7,440 bases of DNA from Alphaproteobacteria bacterium (GCA_028822575.1 JAPKDN010000148.1:1-7440); one strand, 5' to 3'. Positions 1-6,716 are shown, numbered from the stretch's first letter. Program-made: numbers and translations. The notes: a model not told the origin generated them from the letters alone.

Positions 1-873
1 CTTGGTAAAGGAAAGGGTATTGTTGATCGCTCCCTTGACCTGATCGGAGGTTCCAGTCCAATCGGCGAACATTCGATCACCCTTTTTCTTGAAGGTCACG
101 AATAACCGGATTGGTTTGCCAACATCCACGCCGTCATCGTCGATCCAGTCCTCGAAGCTCCATTCGCCGTCGGGAAGCTCTAGCAGCGCGGCCTTGGTCA
201 CGCGTTCGGTGTAATCGACAAAATCGACCAGGAAGTTGGTCAGCGTGCCGACGCCGTGCTCAGTCACCAACTCAAGGAACTGGCGTTCGGCGATATTGCA
301 GGCCGCGAGTTGGGCCCGGATATCCCCAAAGACCTTTACCGGCACTCGGACATTGGCCTCGATCAGGCTAAACAGCGTCTCGTTTCGCTTGCCCTGCTCG
401 TACATGTACATCGGCGGAATGCGCAGGCCTTCCTGATAGATCTCGGTCGAATCCGACGCATTCGACCCGGCGACCCGACCGCCAACATCGGTGTGGTGGC
501 AAATCGTCGCCGCGAAGGCGATGCGTTTGCCGTCAAAGAAAATTGGCTTGAAGATGAAGATATCCGGCAAATGCATGCCGCCATTGAACGGATCGTTCAA
601 ACAGAATACGTCCTCGGGTTTCATGGCGTGCCCGAACCGATCAACCACCGCACCAAGGGCCGTCGGCAATGAGCCAAGATGCCCTGGTAGGGTCAATCCC
701 TGAGCCACCAGTTTGCCGTCCGCGTCGCAGAACGCCGTTGAAAAATCCATATTGTCCCGCAACACGCCCGAATAGGTCGTACGAACGATCGTCAGCGCCA
801 TTTCGTCGGCGATCGAAACCACGGCGTTGCGCAGGAGTTCAAATTCGATCGGATCCCAGGTTCGGTCGCTCAT
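1..873 (-). CDS. hyuB: Hydantoinase B/oxoprolinase family protein, N-terminal part (3' end outside window)
   Basis: This frame is open from an ATG at 873-871 to the left edge, giving 291 residues that start MSDRTWDPIEFELLRNAVVS. The family hallmarks follow in order: an RTTYSGVLRDNMDFSTAFCD segment (residues 31-50), LNDPFNGGMHLPD (92-104), and CHHTDVGGRVAGSNASDSTE (125-144) leading into QEGLRIPP. DWTGTSDQVKGAINN near residue 271 is also typical. Full family members are usually about 500-600 residues, so roughly the second half is missing. HyuB-type subunits normally work with a HyuA-type ATPase subunit in ATP-dependent hydrolysis of cyclic amides (N-methylhydantoin, 5-oxoproline) or in carboxylation of ketones; the substrate cannot be read from sequence. 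The start is preceded by a weak GGGG ribosome site five bases upstream. No HyuA lies directly upstream (874-1721), so a partner would have to be further downstream or elsewhere. The gene diverges from the central operon. Confidence 0.93.
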   Translation of the reverse strand, partial: MSDRTWDPIEFELLRNAVVSIADEMALTIVRTTYSGVLRDNMDFSTAFCDADGKLVAQGLTLPGHLGSLPTALGAVVDRFGHAMKPEDVFCLNDPFNGGMHLPDIFIFKPIFFDGKRIAFAATICHHTDVGGRVAGSNASDSTEIYQEGLRIPPMYMYEQGKRNETLFSLIEANVRVPVKVFGDIRAQLAACNIAERQFLELVTEHGVGTLTNFLVDFVDYTERVTKAALLELPDGEWSFEDWIDDDGVDVGKPIRLFVTFKKKGDRMFADWTGTSDQVKGAINNTLSFTK

Positions 874-991
874 GATTACCCCAGTTCCAGTGTCCAGTTG
901 GGAGTTTGCGACTCTCACGCCGCAAAAGAAAGGCCAAGGATCAACAGCCTGCGGATTTAACGGGTGGGCCTTGACCTGTTCGCCGCACCGT

Positions 992-1336
992 TTACCCCGC
1001 AGCTTTGCAGACGAGCCTGGATTCCTGAGGGAGAAGGATCGTGATTGTCGCGCTGCGCCCTGCGACGCTAGCCAATTCTACTCGACCGCCACGCAGTTCC
1101 GTCAGCGATTTTACCAGAGGCAACACGAGGGCAGTGCCGTTTTGCCTGTCGGGTAATGTTGCGACACGATTGAAAGAAAGGAGAATATTATACTGAAATT
1201 CTCTGGGAATGCCGATACCGGTATCGATGATCACGATCATGGCCCAGTCCCCGCGCTTGCCCCAGTCGTTGCTTGCGCCACCCGCTACCCGTATCGCGCT
1301 TAGCGAGACCTCGTTGCCACGTCGTTTGAATGCGTG
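992..1336 (-). pseudogene. Remnant of a sensor histidine kinase, HATPase_c domain only
   Basis: A minus-strand frame ending at TAA 994-992 keeps a recognisable kinase ATP-binding domain. It has FKRRGNEVSLSA after the presumed N box, the G1 box with IIDTGIGIP (coding bases about 1231-1205), and a degraded G2 box NGTALVLPLVKSLTELRGG (from about 1141), then RVELASVAGRSATITILLPQ. Functional kinases read GTGLGLPLVKSL here, so two of the G2-box glycines are replaced (A and V). Upstream the frame gives no credible H box, dimerisation or sensor domain and turns into low-complexity non-family sequence, and no start codon or ribosome site fits. The likeliest reading is the C-terminal third of a PleC/DivJ-like kinase, decayed and non-functional. 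Bases 874-991 and 1337-1481 on either side hold nothing I can assign. Confidence 0.78.
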
Positions 1337-1481
1337 ACCGTGATGGTTCCGAGCGCGCTGAGCGCCATGAACGCGATTCTGGGCCAGACTGCGAACGGAA
1401 TGACGATCGCGCGAATCTCGGTGACCGGCGTTTGCGTCTTGATGCCACTGGAATTTGTGCTCGCCAAATCCCGTCCCCGCC

Positions 1482-1552
1482 TTTCTTGTGGCGCACGTTC
1501 TTTGGCTGTACTCGCAAGTGCAGTGTATCGACACAACGTGCGCCACAAGAAA
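1482..1552. repeat. 71-base hairpin element: perfect 18-bp inverted repeat with 35-base centre
   Basis: The left arm TTTCTTGTGGCGCACGTT (1482-1499) is the exact reverse complement of the right arm AACGTGCGCCACAAGAAA (1535-1552). The 35-base centre can itself fold partly: ACT and AGT flank GCA and TGC around position 1513-1525, with one bulged C. The element lies between the two gene remnants of the gap and next to the point where each loses recognisable coding sequence. It could be a small mobile palindromic element (REP/MITE-like), the fused ends of a lost insertion sequence, or a strong transcription barrier between the divergent genes. There is no uridine run, and no target-site duplication is obvious next to the arms. 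No other copy occurs in this window. Confidence 0.8.
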
Positions 1553-1556
1553 TTAA

Positions 1557-1709
1557 TATTCACACCACGGAGACCATTTGGATGTATTGGCGGATGCGCT
1601 GCGCAAGCGTTCGGACAATCTCCGATATGTGTTTATAACGCCCGCACGGCTTGCCAAGGTACCGCCTCTCGCCCCAAGATTGCCTATAGAAATTCCCGTT
1701 TCACGCTAA
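1557..1709 (+). pseudogene. C-terminal scrap of an unidentified protein (about 50 codons, no start)
   Basis: A plus-strand frame opens just after an in-frame TAA (1554-1556) beside the right arm of the hairpin element and closes at TAA 1707-1709. It includes HLDVLADALRKRSDNLRYV followed by FITPARLAKVPPLAPRLPIE. The amphipathic helix followed by a short strand and a proline-rich tail reads like the natural C-terminus of an enzyme. There is no ATG, GTG or TTG with a ribosome site in a suitable place, so it cannot be expressed as it stands. A polysaccharide-deacetylase-like C-terminus was considered, but the match is too weak to name. It may also be chance open frame. Its stop overlaps the ribosome site of the downstream SDR, which would suit an ancestral upstream gene of the operon that lost its 5' part. 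Confidence 0.35.
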
Positions 1710-1721
1710 GGAAAAAGCACT

Positions 1722-2492
1722 ATGGATCTTCATCTCGGCGGCAAGTCGGTTCTCATCACCGGCGCCTCGAAGGGAATTGGCTTAGCCTGTGCGCATGGGT
1801 TCGCGGCGGAGGGCTGCAATCTGCATCTGGCCTCGCGCACCCAGGCCGACCTCGAGGCGGCCCGGGCGGTGATCGTCTCAAAATATGATGTCGAGGTGAC
1901 TATTCATGCGCTCGATATCTCCGACTCAAGCAATGTCGACATTCTTGCTGACAGATGCGCCGATATCGACATCCTGGTGAACAACGCCGGAGCCATTCCG
2001 GCTGGCGACATCCAGGCGATCGACGAGAAGACCTGGCGCGAGGCATGGGATCTCAAGGTCTTCGGCTATATCAACATGACGCGGCGGTTCTATCCGCTGC
2101 TCAAGGATAGCGGTGGCGGGGTGATCCTCAACATCATCGGTCTCGCGGGCGTTCGCGTGGATCCGAAATATGTCGCTGGGTCGGCGGGTAACGCCTCGAT
2201 AATCGGCTTTACTAATGCCATGGGTGCCCATGCGTTGGAGGACGGAATGCGGGTGTTGGGTATTTGCCCGGGGCCGGTGCAGACTGAGCGTATCACAACG
2301 ATGTTGAAGACAAGGGCGAAGGACGAGAAGGGTGACGAGAGCCGCTGGCAGGATTACTTCGCTGGTATGCCTCTCAACCGCCCGGCCCTCGTCGAGGAAG
2401 TCGCCGATGTTACGACATTCCTCTGTTCTGACCGGTCGTCCTGGTTGACTGGAATTACCATCAATGTCGATGGTGGCGCGGCGAACCGATAG
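1722..2492 (+). CDS. Short-chain dehydrogenase/reductase with non-canonical active site
   Basis: This 256-residue protein has the classical SDR length and fold. It shows the dinucleotide-binding TGASKGIG (13-20), an SRT after strand 2 (R39, with K17 often a sign of NADP(H) preference), ALDIS (63-67), VNNAG (86-90) and the closing VDGG near residue 249. It would catalyse an NAD(P)-linked alcohol/ketone conversion in the cytoplasm. The active site is unusual. The usual catalytic Ser region reads LNIIGLAG, with Gly140 at the Ser position. The YxxxK motif is replaced by YVAGSAGNAS (150-159), so the helix position normally held by Lys is Asn157. The position of the assisting Asn appears to be Asp110. 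A divergent SDR group with a Y..GSxGNA motif is familiar to me, so this is probably a subfamily trait rather than damage. The ATG is preceded by AAGGA nine bases upstream. It is the first gene of the four-gene operon. Confidence 0.92.
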   Translation: MDLHLGGKSVLITGASKGIGLACAHGFAAEGCNLHLASRTQADLEAARAVIVSKYDVEVTIHALDISDSSNVDILADRCADIDILVNNAGAIPAGDIQAIDEKTWREAWDLKVFGYINMTRRFYPLLKDSGGGVILNIIGLAGVRVDPKYVAGSAGNASIIGFTNAMGAHALEDGMRVLGICPGPVQTERITTMLKTRAKDEKGDESRWQDYFAGMPLNRPALVEEVADVTTFLCSDRSSWLTGITINVDGGAANR

Positions 2493-2514
2493 AGTTTCGG
2501 AACCGGGGGACAAG

Positions 2515-3378
2515 ATGATGGCGCGTGGGCTCGACCATTTGGTGATGGTGGTGAAGGATCTGGAATCAGCCCGGGTTGACTACGAACGGCTCGGCTTCAC
2601 GACCACGCCGCGTGCTCTGCATCCATTCGGGACCGAGAACTTCCTGGTCCAGATGCAGGGTAATTTTCTTGAGGTGGTTGGGATCGCCGATACCGGCATG
2701 ATCCCGCCACATGCCCCTGGTGTGTTTAGCTTTGCGCGTGGCAACGCGGATTTTCTTGGGCGCCGCGAAGGGATGTCATCGCTTGTTTTTCAAAGCGCCG
2801 ACGCGCGGATCGACCGCCGGGATTTCCTGGCGGCGGGCTTGAACGCCTATGAAAATGTCGACTTTTCCCGCAAGGCGAAATTGCCGGATGGGAATGAGGT
2901 GACCGTCGCCTTCTCGCTGGCTTTCGTCACTGATCCAGCGATGCCCGAGACGACCTTCTTCACCTGCCAGCAACACGCGCCGGAGCATTTCTGGAAACCG
3001 GCTTACCAGGTCCATGCCAATGGCGCCGACCATGCTGCCGAGGCGATCATGGTTTCGCCTGATCCTGAGACTCATGCCGACTTCTTTTGCGGCACGCATG
3101 GCGAGAGCGCGGTATCGGTTAAAGGTGGCGGTATATCCGTCACGACCGACCTCGGGACAATCTCGATGATCACGCCGGATGCGTTTTCTGCCATGTTTGA
3201 TCGAGACACACCTGGGCCGATGAATACCGCTCATTTCGCGGGTTTCAAGATCGCCGTCTCTGATCTTTCGACGACCCGTGCAGTTCTCGTTGATGCCGGT
3301 GTCGAGACGAGGGACACTGTCGGTGCCTTGCAAGTGGGTCTCGCTGGGATCGCCGTCGAATTCACCGAGGTGACATAA
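2515..3378 (+). CDS. VOC superfamily protein, glyoxalase-like (Glyoxalase_3 type)
   Basis: A 287-residue protein (286 if the adjacent second ATG at 2518 is used). The start LDHLVMVVKDLESARVDYER is the vicinal-oxygen-chelate opening, with the metal-ligand candidate His8, followed by NFLEVVG with Glu53. A linker CQQHAPEHFWKP (151-162) leads to a second VOC half, with HANGADHA holding His173 and a terminal GIAVEFTEV holding Glu282. Two betaalphabetabetabeta halves in one chain fit a single metal site built from both. VOC enzymes act as isomerases, extradiol dioxygenases, glyoxalases or epimerases, and the reaction here cannot be fixed from motifs. An upstream in-frame ATG at 2464 lies inside the SDR gene. 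I prefer 2515/2518 because GGGGGA (2505-2510) sits just before it and the protein homology starts there. It lies 22 bases after the SDR stop in the same operon. Confidence 0.88.
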   Translation: MMARGLDHLVMVVKDLESARVDYERLGFTTTPRALHPFGTENFLVQMQGNFLEVVGIADTGMIPPHAPGVFSFARGNADFLGRREGMSSLVFQSADARIDRRDFLAAGLNAYENVDFSRKAKLPDGNEVTVAFSLAFVTDPAMPETTFFTCQQHAPEHFWKPAYQVHANGADHAAEAIMVSPDPETHADFFCGTHGESAVSVKGGGISVTTDLGTISMITPDAFSAMFDRDTPGPMNTAHFAGFKIAVSDLSTTRAVLVDAGVETRDTVGALQVGLAGIAVEFTEVT

Positions 3379-3400
3379 GCCTGATTCGGGAGAAGACGGC

Positions 3401-4294
3401 ATGTTAAGGCACGACATTCTCAAACACCCGACCAACCTTCTTACATCGGTCCAACGCGACCAGTATTTCGAAGAGGGCGCCGTCATCGTCGAGGGTGCGA
3501 TCCCCGAGACGTGGCTGAAACGATTGCGCGCCGCCTCGGACGAAATTCTCGAGCGCAGCCGCTCCGTCGCCGAGTCGGATGGCCGGTATATTCTCGAGGC
3601 GGGGCACTCCACCACGGCACCCCGACTGAAACGGCTTTCCAGTCCAGTCGACCACCATCCCACCTTCTGGGATTTCACCTCTTCGTCGCCCGCTGTCGAG
3701 GCGGCCGCGGATCTGGTTGGCCCGGATGTGAAATATTACCACTCCAAACTTAACTTCAAGGTCGCCAGGGTCGGCATGAAGTTCGATTGGCATCAGGATA
3801 TCCAGGCCTGGCCGCATACCGACTACAGCCCGATCACGGTCGGCCTGTATCTTGAGGATTGCGGAATGGAGCAGGGACCGCTGATTACCATCAAGGGCAG
3901 TCAAGATGGCCCGCTTCACAGCATGTATGACGCGGATCGAAACTGGGTGCTCAGCATCCCCGAAGACGAGATCGACATGGACAAGGCGACGCCTCTGACC
4001 GGTCCCGCCGGCTCGTTGGTGATGCTGAACTGTCGCACCATCCACGGCTCGGCGCCGAACCTATCTGACCGAGCGCGGCCGTTTCTACTGCTGGTCTATT
4101 CTTCGGCGGATTCGTTTCCTTACATGTTCAATCCGATTCAAAGCCCGCGCATGGGCGCGATCGTTCGCGGTAATCCGGCGTTGGTGTCTTGCCACGATCC
4201 GCGGTCCTGCGAGGTGCCACCGGATTGGTCCAAGGGCTATGTTGGGCCTTGGGCGCATCAGAACCGGGAAAAAACCCCGCAGGAAAAAGAATAA
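3401..4294 (+). CDS. Phytanoyl-CoA dioxygenase (PhyH) family Fe(II)/2-oxoglutarate oxygenase
   Basis: This 297-residue protein has the PhyH double-stranded beta-helix signature. FDWHQDIQAWPH gives the iron ligands His131 and Asp133, and TIHGSAPNLSDRARP gives the third ligand His215 and the 2-oxoglutarate-binding Arg226, eleven residues later as in the family. TVGLYLEDCGMEQGPL and KGSQDGPLH between them form the usual core strands (substrate lip and GS.DGPL turn). All three iron ligands and the co-substrate Arg are present, so it should be active, hydroxylating or otherwise oxidising an unactivated carbon with O2 and 2-oxoglutarate. Bacterial PhyH proteins act on many small acids, ectoine-like compounds and natural products, so phytanoyl-CoA is not implied. 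The start has GGGAGA (3388-3393) seven bases upstream. The C-terminus ends in a charged KTPQEKE tail. It is 22 bases downstream of the VOC gene. Confidence 0.93.
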   Translation: MLRHDILKHPTNLLTSVQRDQYFEEGAVIVEGAIPETWLKRLRAASDEILERSRSVAESDGRYILEAGHSTTAPRLKRLSSPVDHHPTFWDFTSSSPAVEAAADLVGPDVKYYHSKLNFKVARVGMKFDWHQDIQAWPHTDYSPITVGLYLEDCGMEQGPLITIKGSQDGPLHSMYDADRNWVLSIPEDEIDMDKATPLTGPAGSLVMLNCRTIHGSAPNLSDRARPFLLLVYSSADSFPYMFNPIQSPRMGAIVRGNPALVSCHDPRSCEVPPDWSKGYVGPWAHQNREKTPQEKE

Positions 4295-4321
4295 TTAGCT
4301 GTTCAAATTACAGGAGTTTCC

Positions 4322-5434
4322 ATGAGCAAGCCTGCCGCAACCGCCGGTTTCATGTCTATGAAAGGTGGTGGCTATTACTCCAAGGCCACCATCGGCGCCA
4401 AGCACACCATCGACCGCGCCACGCATCTGATTCTGGACGCGGTCGATCGGATGGCCCCCGCCGATGACGGCTCGACTTTCACCATGTCCGACATGGGCTG
4501 CGCCGATGGCGGCACGTCGGTGACGATGGTCGGCACGGTGCTGAAGGAGGTGCGCCGCCGGGTGCCATCACGGCCGATCCAGATGGTCTACACCGACCTG
4601 CCGCGCAACGACTTCAGTCAGGTGTTCCAGAACATCCATGGGCAGACTGATATCGTGACCTATATCGACGAGATCGAAGACCTCTTCGTATTCGCGTCGG
4701 CCACGTCGTTCCACAAGCCGATTTTTCCAGGTAGGACCCTGAATTTGGGGTTTTCCGCCACGGCTTCTCACTATATTAGCGAGAAACCCGGCGTGATCTC
4801 CAACCATGTCCACATGGTCGGCGCCGAGGGGGCAGAGCGCGCGGCTTATGTCGAACAAGGTCGACTCGATTGGGAGCGTATGCTGCTGAACCGGGCCCGG
4901 GACTTGGCGCCAGGTGGACGATTGGCGCTGTTTAATTTCGGCATCGACGAGGCGGGCCGATATCTCGGCTCGACCGGCGGCATCAGCATGTTCGACACCT
5001 TCAGCCTGCTTTGGGCGGCGCTGAGGGACGAAGGCGTGATCACGACGGAGGAATTTATCAACACCAACTTCCCGCAGAGCTATCGAACGGTCGAGCAATT
5101 TACCGCGCCGTTTCGTGACCCTGCAAATCCGGTCTACCAAGCGGGCCTGCGGATGGAGCATGTGGAGACCCGGGTGGTCGACTGCCCCTTCGCGGTTGAT
5201 TTCAAAACCCACGGCGATGCGGCGCGCTTCGCCCATGAATATATCCCGACCCTAAGGTCTTGGAGCGAGGCAACCTTTGCCAGCGGCTTGTCGTCGGCGC
5301 GGCCCGCCAAAGAGCGACAGGCGATTATCGATCAGTTCTACGATAGCTACGAGGCCATGGTCCGCAAGGCACCGGAAGGTCATGCCATGGATTATGTCCA
5401 TTGCTATTTGATTATCGAGAATGTCGCCGAGTAA
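4322..5434 (+). CDS. SABATH-family SAM-dependent carboxyl methyltransferase
   Basis: This 370-residue protein matches the SABATH family (Methyltransf_7), best known from plant salicylate, jasmonate, IAA and caffeine-pathway methyltransferases. The landmarks are in order: FMSMKGGGYYSKATIGAKH (10-28), the SAM-binding MSDMGCADGGTS (55-66), VYTDLPRNDFSQVF (89-102), LGFSATASHYIS (142-153), DWERMLLNRARDLAPGGRLA (183-202) and INTNFPQSYRTVEQF (246-260). It should transfer a methyl group from SAM to a carboxylate oxygen of a small acid (or to a ring nitrogen) in the cytoplasm. By eye, the two plant residues that hold the substrate carboxylate (Gln of NSxxQ and Trp of HWLS) correspond here to His28 and Tyr151, pointing to an altered acid pocket. 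A strong AGGAG (4312-4316) lies five bases before the ATG. It is the last gene of the operon, 27 bases after the dioxygenase gene. No clear terminator follows: a GC hairpin at about 5440-5454 lacks a T run. Confidence 0.92.
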   Translation: MSKPAATAGFMSMKGGGYYSKATIGAKHTIDRATHLILDAVDRMAPADDGSTFTMSDMGCADGGTSVTMVGTVLKEVRRRVPSRPIQMVYTDLPRNDFSQVFQNIHGQTDIVTYIDEIEDLFVFASATSFHKPIFPGRTLNLGFSATASHYISEKPGVISNHVHMVGAEGAERAAYVEQGRLDWERMLLNRARDLAPGGRLALFNFGIDEAGRYLGSTGGISMFDTFSLLWAALRDEGVITTEEFINTNFPQSYRTVEQFTAPFRDPANPVYQAGLRMEHVETRVVDCPFAVDFKTHGDAARFAHEYIPTLRSWSEATFASGLSSARPAKERQAIIDQFYDSYEAMVRKAPEGHAMDYVHCYLIIENVAE

Positions 5435-5459
5435 GGCTTGGCCTCCAGGGGGCCGGCCC

Positions 5460-6036
5460 ATTCGCTTGGTCGCTTGGAATTTCCACCCTAAGCTGGATGT
5501 GTTCCTGACGTCGCGGTGATCTCCGAGGTGACGGAACCCAAGCGTCTAATCACCAAACAGCCGGCGTTGACCAATGCCTCTAACGGTTCACGGATTGCCG
5601 GGCCTGGCGGAACCACTGCGCCTGTTAGAAGTTTGGGAGCAGAAAGCCAATCCGGGCTATCTGCAGGACGCGCTCCTGGGTTACTGTGGTTTTCTGAAGG
5701 ATGGCCCATCGTTGGTCGCCGACGACTTCAACAATCACGTGTTCTGAGACAAGCCAGGTTGGCGGATGAACTACGCCAATTAGATCGCCGTTCTATCTTG
5801 TCTCGGCCTGGTCAGCGTCTATCTCGCCGTGCGCGGTATCGAAGCCGGGAACGATCTGGAGCCGGCGATTTTTGAGCGTGACCGCACGATAGATGGCCCC
5901 ATTTATTAAATCGACTTTGTCTTAATTTGCCAAGTATGGACATAACGGTGCTTCACTTTTGATGTCGGCGGGTTCTAGCGATCACGTGCCGTTAACTCTC
6001 GAAATCGATCTTGCAAGCGTTGGCAACTCGGTTTAG
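5460..6036 (+). pseudogene. Decayed endonuclease/exonuclease/phosphatase (DNase I-fold) family gene
   Basis: Pieces of one EEP-family protein appear in the right order but in shifting frames. The N-terminus IRLVAWNFHPKLDVF (5460-5504) has ATT where ATG is expected. A shifted frame gives PDVAVISEVTEPKRLITKQP (from 5504). The first frame then returns with LLEVWEQKANPGYLQDALLG and VADDFNNHVF. That frame continues through TGA (5745-5747, where family members have Trp), DKPGWRMNYAN, TAG (5781-5783), GLVSVYLAVRGIEAGNDLEP, DRTIDGPIY, TAA (5907-5909, where His precedes IDFV) and TAA (5943-5945). Another shift gives the family's closing SDHVPLTLEIDL (5977-6012), ending at TAG 6034-6036. At least three frameshifts, four internal stops and a mid-gene deletion (about 190 codons remain, against roughly 230-270 usual) make it non-functional. 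The GDFN/SDH catalytic motifs are still visible (DDFN, SDH). Confidence 0.85.
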
Positions 6037-6058
6037 CCAACGTGGCTTGACCGGAACT

Positions 6059-6716
6059 TCACAACTTCGTCCCAAACACCTTCCCGACCGCCGCCGAAGC
6101 GGCCATGGCGAGCGCGCCCCAGAACACCACGCGAGTTGCGCCGCTGACGATGCCTGAGCCACCGACCCTGGTACTGAGACCACCAAGGCACGCGAGCGAG
6201 ACGATCGTGGCGAAGGCAATGGCGGCGATTTCGCGCCCGCGTGGCGCCAATAGAGCGACAATCAAAGGGAGGCTCTCTCCAACGACGAAACTGACGCCTG
6301 AAGCCAGCGCTGCCTGAACTGGACGGGCCGCTGTGACCTCCAAAATATTAAGTTCATCCCGCATATGCGCGCCTAGCGCATCGTGTTTTTTCAATTGCAC
6401 GGCGACCTGACGGGCCAGGTCCGGTGTAAGGCCACGCGTCTCATATATTTTGGTCGACTCGATAAGTTCCTCCTCCGGATAATTTCGGAGTTCTCTGCGC
6501 TCCCTTTTCAAGTTTGGCGCCTTCGCTGTCCGACTGTGCGCTGACTGACACATACTCCCCTGCCGCCATCGACATCGCGCCGGCGACCCCAGCGATCATC
6601 ATGTCTTGCTTCAAGGCCATAGCGGCGGCTACACCGACGATCAAGCTACCGGTCAAAATTATGCCGTCAGTGGCCCCCAGCACCGCCGCCCGCAGCCAAT
6701 TGATACGTTCAACCAT
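6059..6716 (-). pseudogene. VIT/CCC1-like transporter family membrane protein gene, frameshifted
   Basis: Two overlapping minus-strand frames together make one VIT-family protein. The first part (from ATG 6716) reads INWLRAAVLGATDGIILTGS and AMSMAAGEYVSVSAQSDSEG. The second reads NLKRERRELRNYPEEELIES, RGLTPDLARQVAVQL, KHDALGAHMRDELN, ARPVQAALASGVSFVVGESL and VVFWGALAMAASAAVGKVFG, ending at 6059. Removing one T from the TTT at 6513-6515 joins them into about 218 residues, the normal family size, with two N-terminal and about three C-terminal membrane segments. Intact relatives carry Fe/Mn or similar cations. Other oddities: family members usually have GLVAGAMSMAAGEY, and the LVAG-like four residues are absent here; the frame also continues upstream of ATG 6716 with family-like PHAEIH but has no start there. 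It is best called a recently inactivated gene unless the extra base is a sequencing error. It lies 67 bases downstream of the aldolase/SDR gene, on the same strand. Confidence 0.82.

Noticed and set aside
1610..1636. Possible promoter (TATAAC near 1630) upstream of the SDR
   Set aside because: The matching -35 hexamer is weak and the stretch also reads as coding remnant, so I could not support a promoter call.
1334..1888. 184-codon plus-strand open frame running into the SDR gene
   Set aside because: It crosses the hairpin element and overlaps the true SDR start in another frame, with no family similarity.
2776..3678. Long 300-codon minus-strand open frame
   Set aside because: It is antisense to the VOC and PhyH genes and shows no family motifs; it is a shadow of GC-rich codon use.
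4568..5236. 222-codon minus-strand open frame
   Set aside because: It is antisense to the SABATH gene, with arginine-rich shadow composition and no recognisable domain.
5440..5454. GC-rich hairpin after the methyltransferase gene (GGCCTCC...GGGGGCC)
   Set aside because: The loop is too small for the full stem and no T run follows, so it is not convincing as an intrinsic terminator.
6018..6042. 7-bp inverted repeat CGTTGGC...GCCAACG between the two pseudogenes
   Set aside because: It overlaps the tail of the EEP pseudogene, has an 11-base loop and no T run on either strand. It could be chance.
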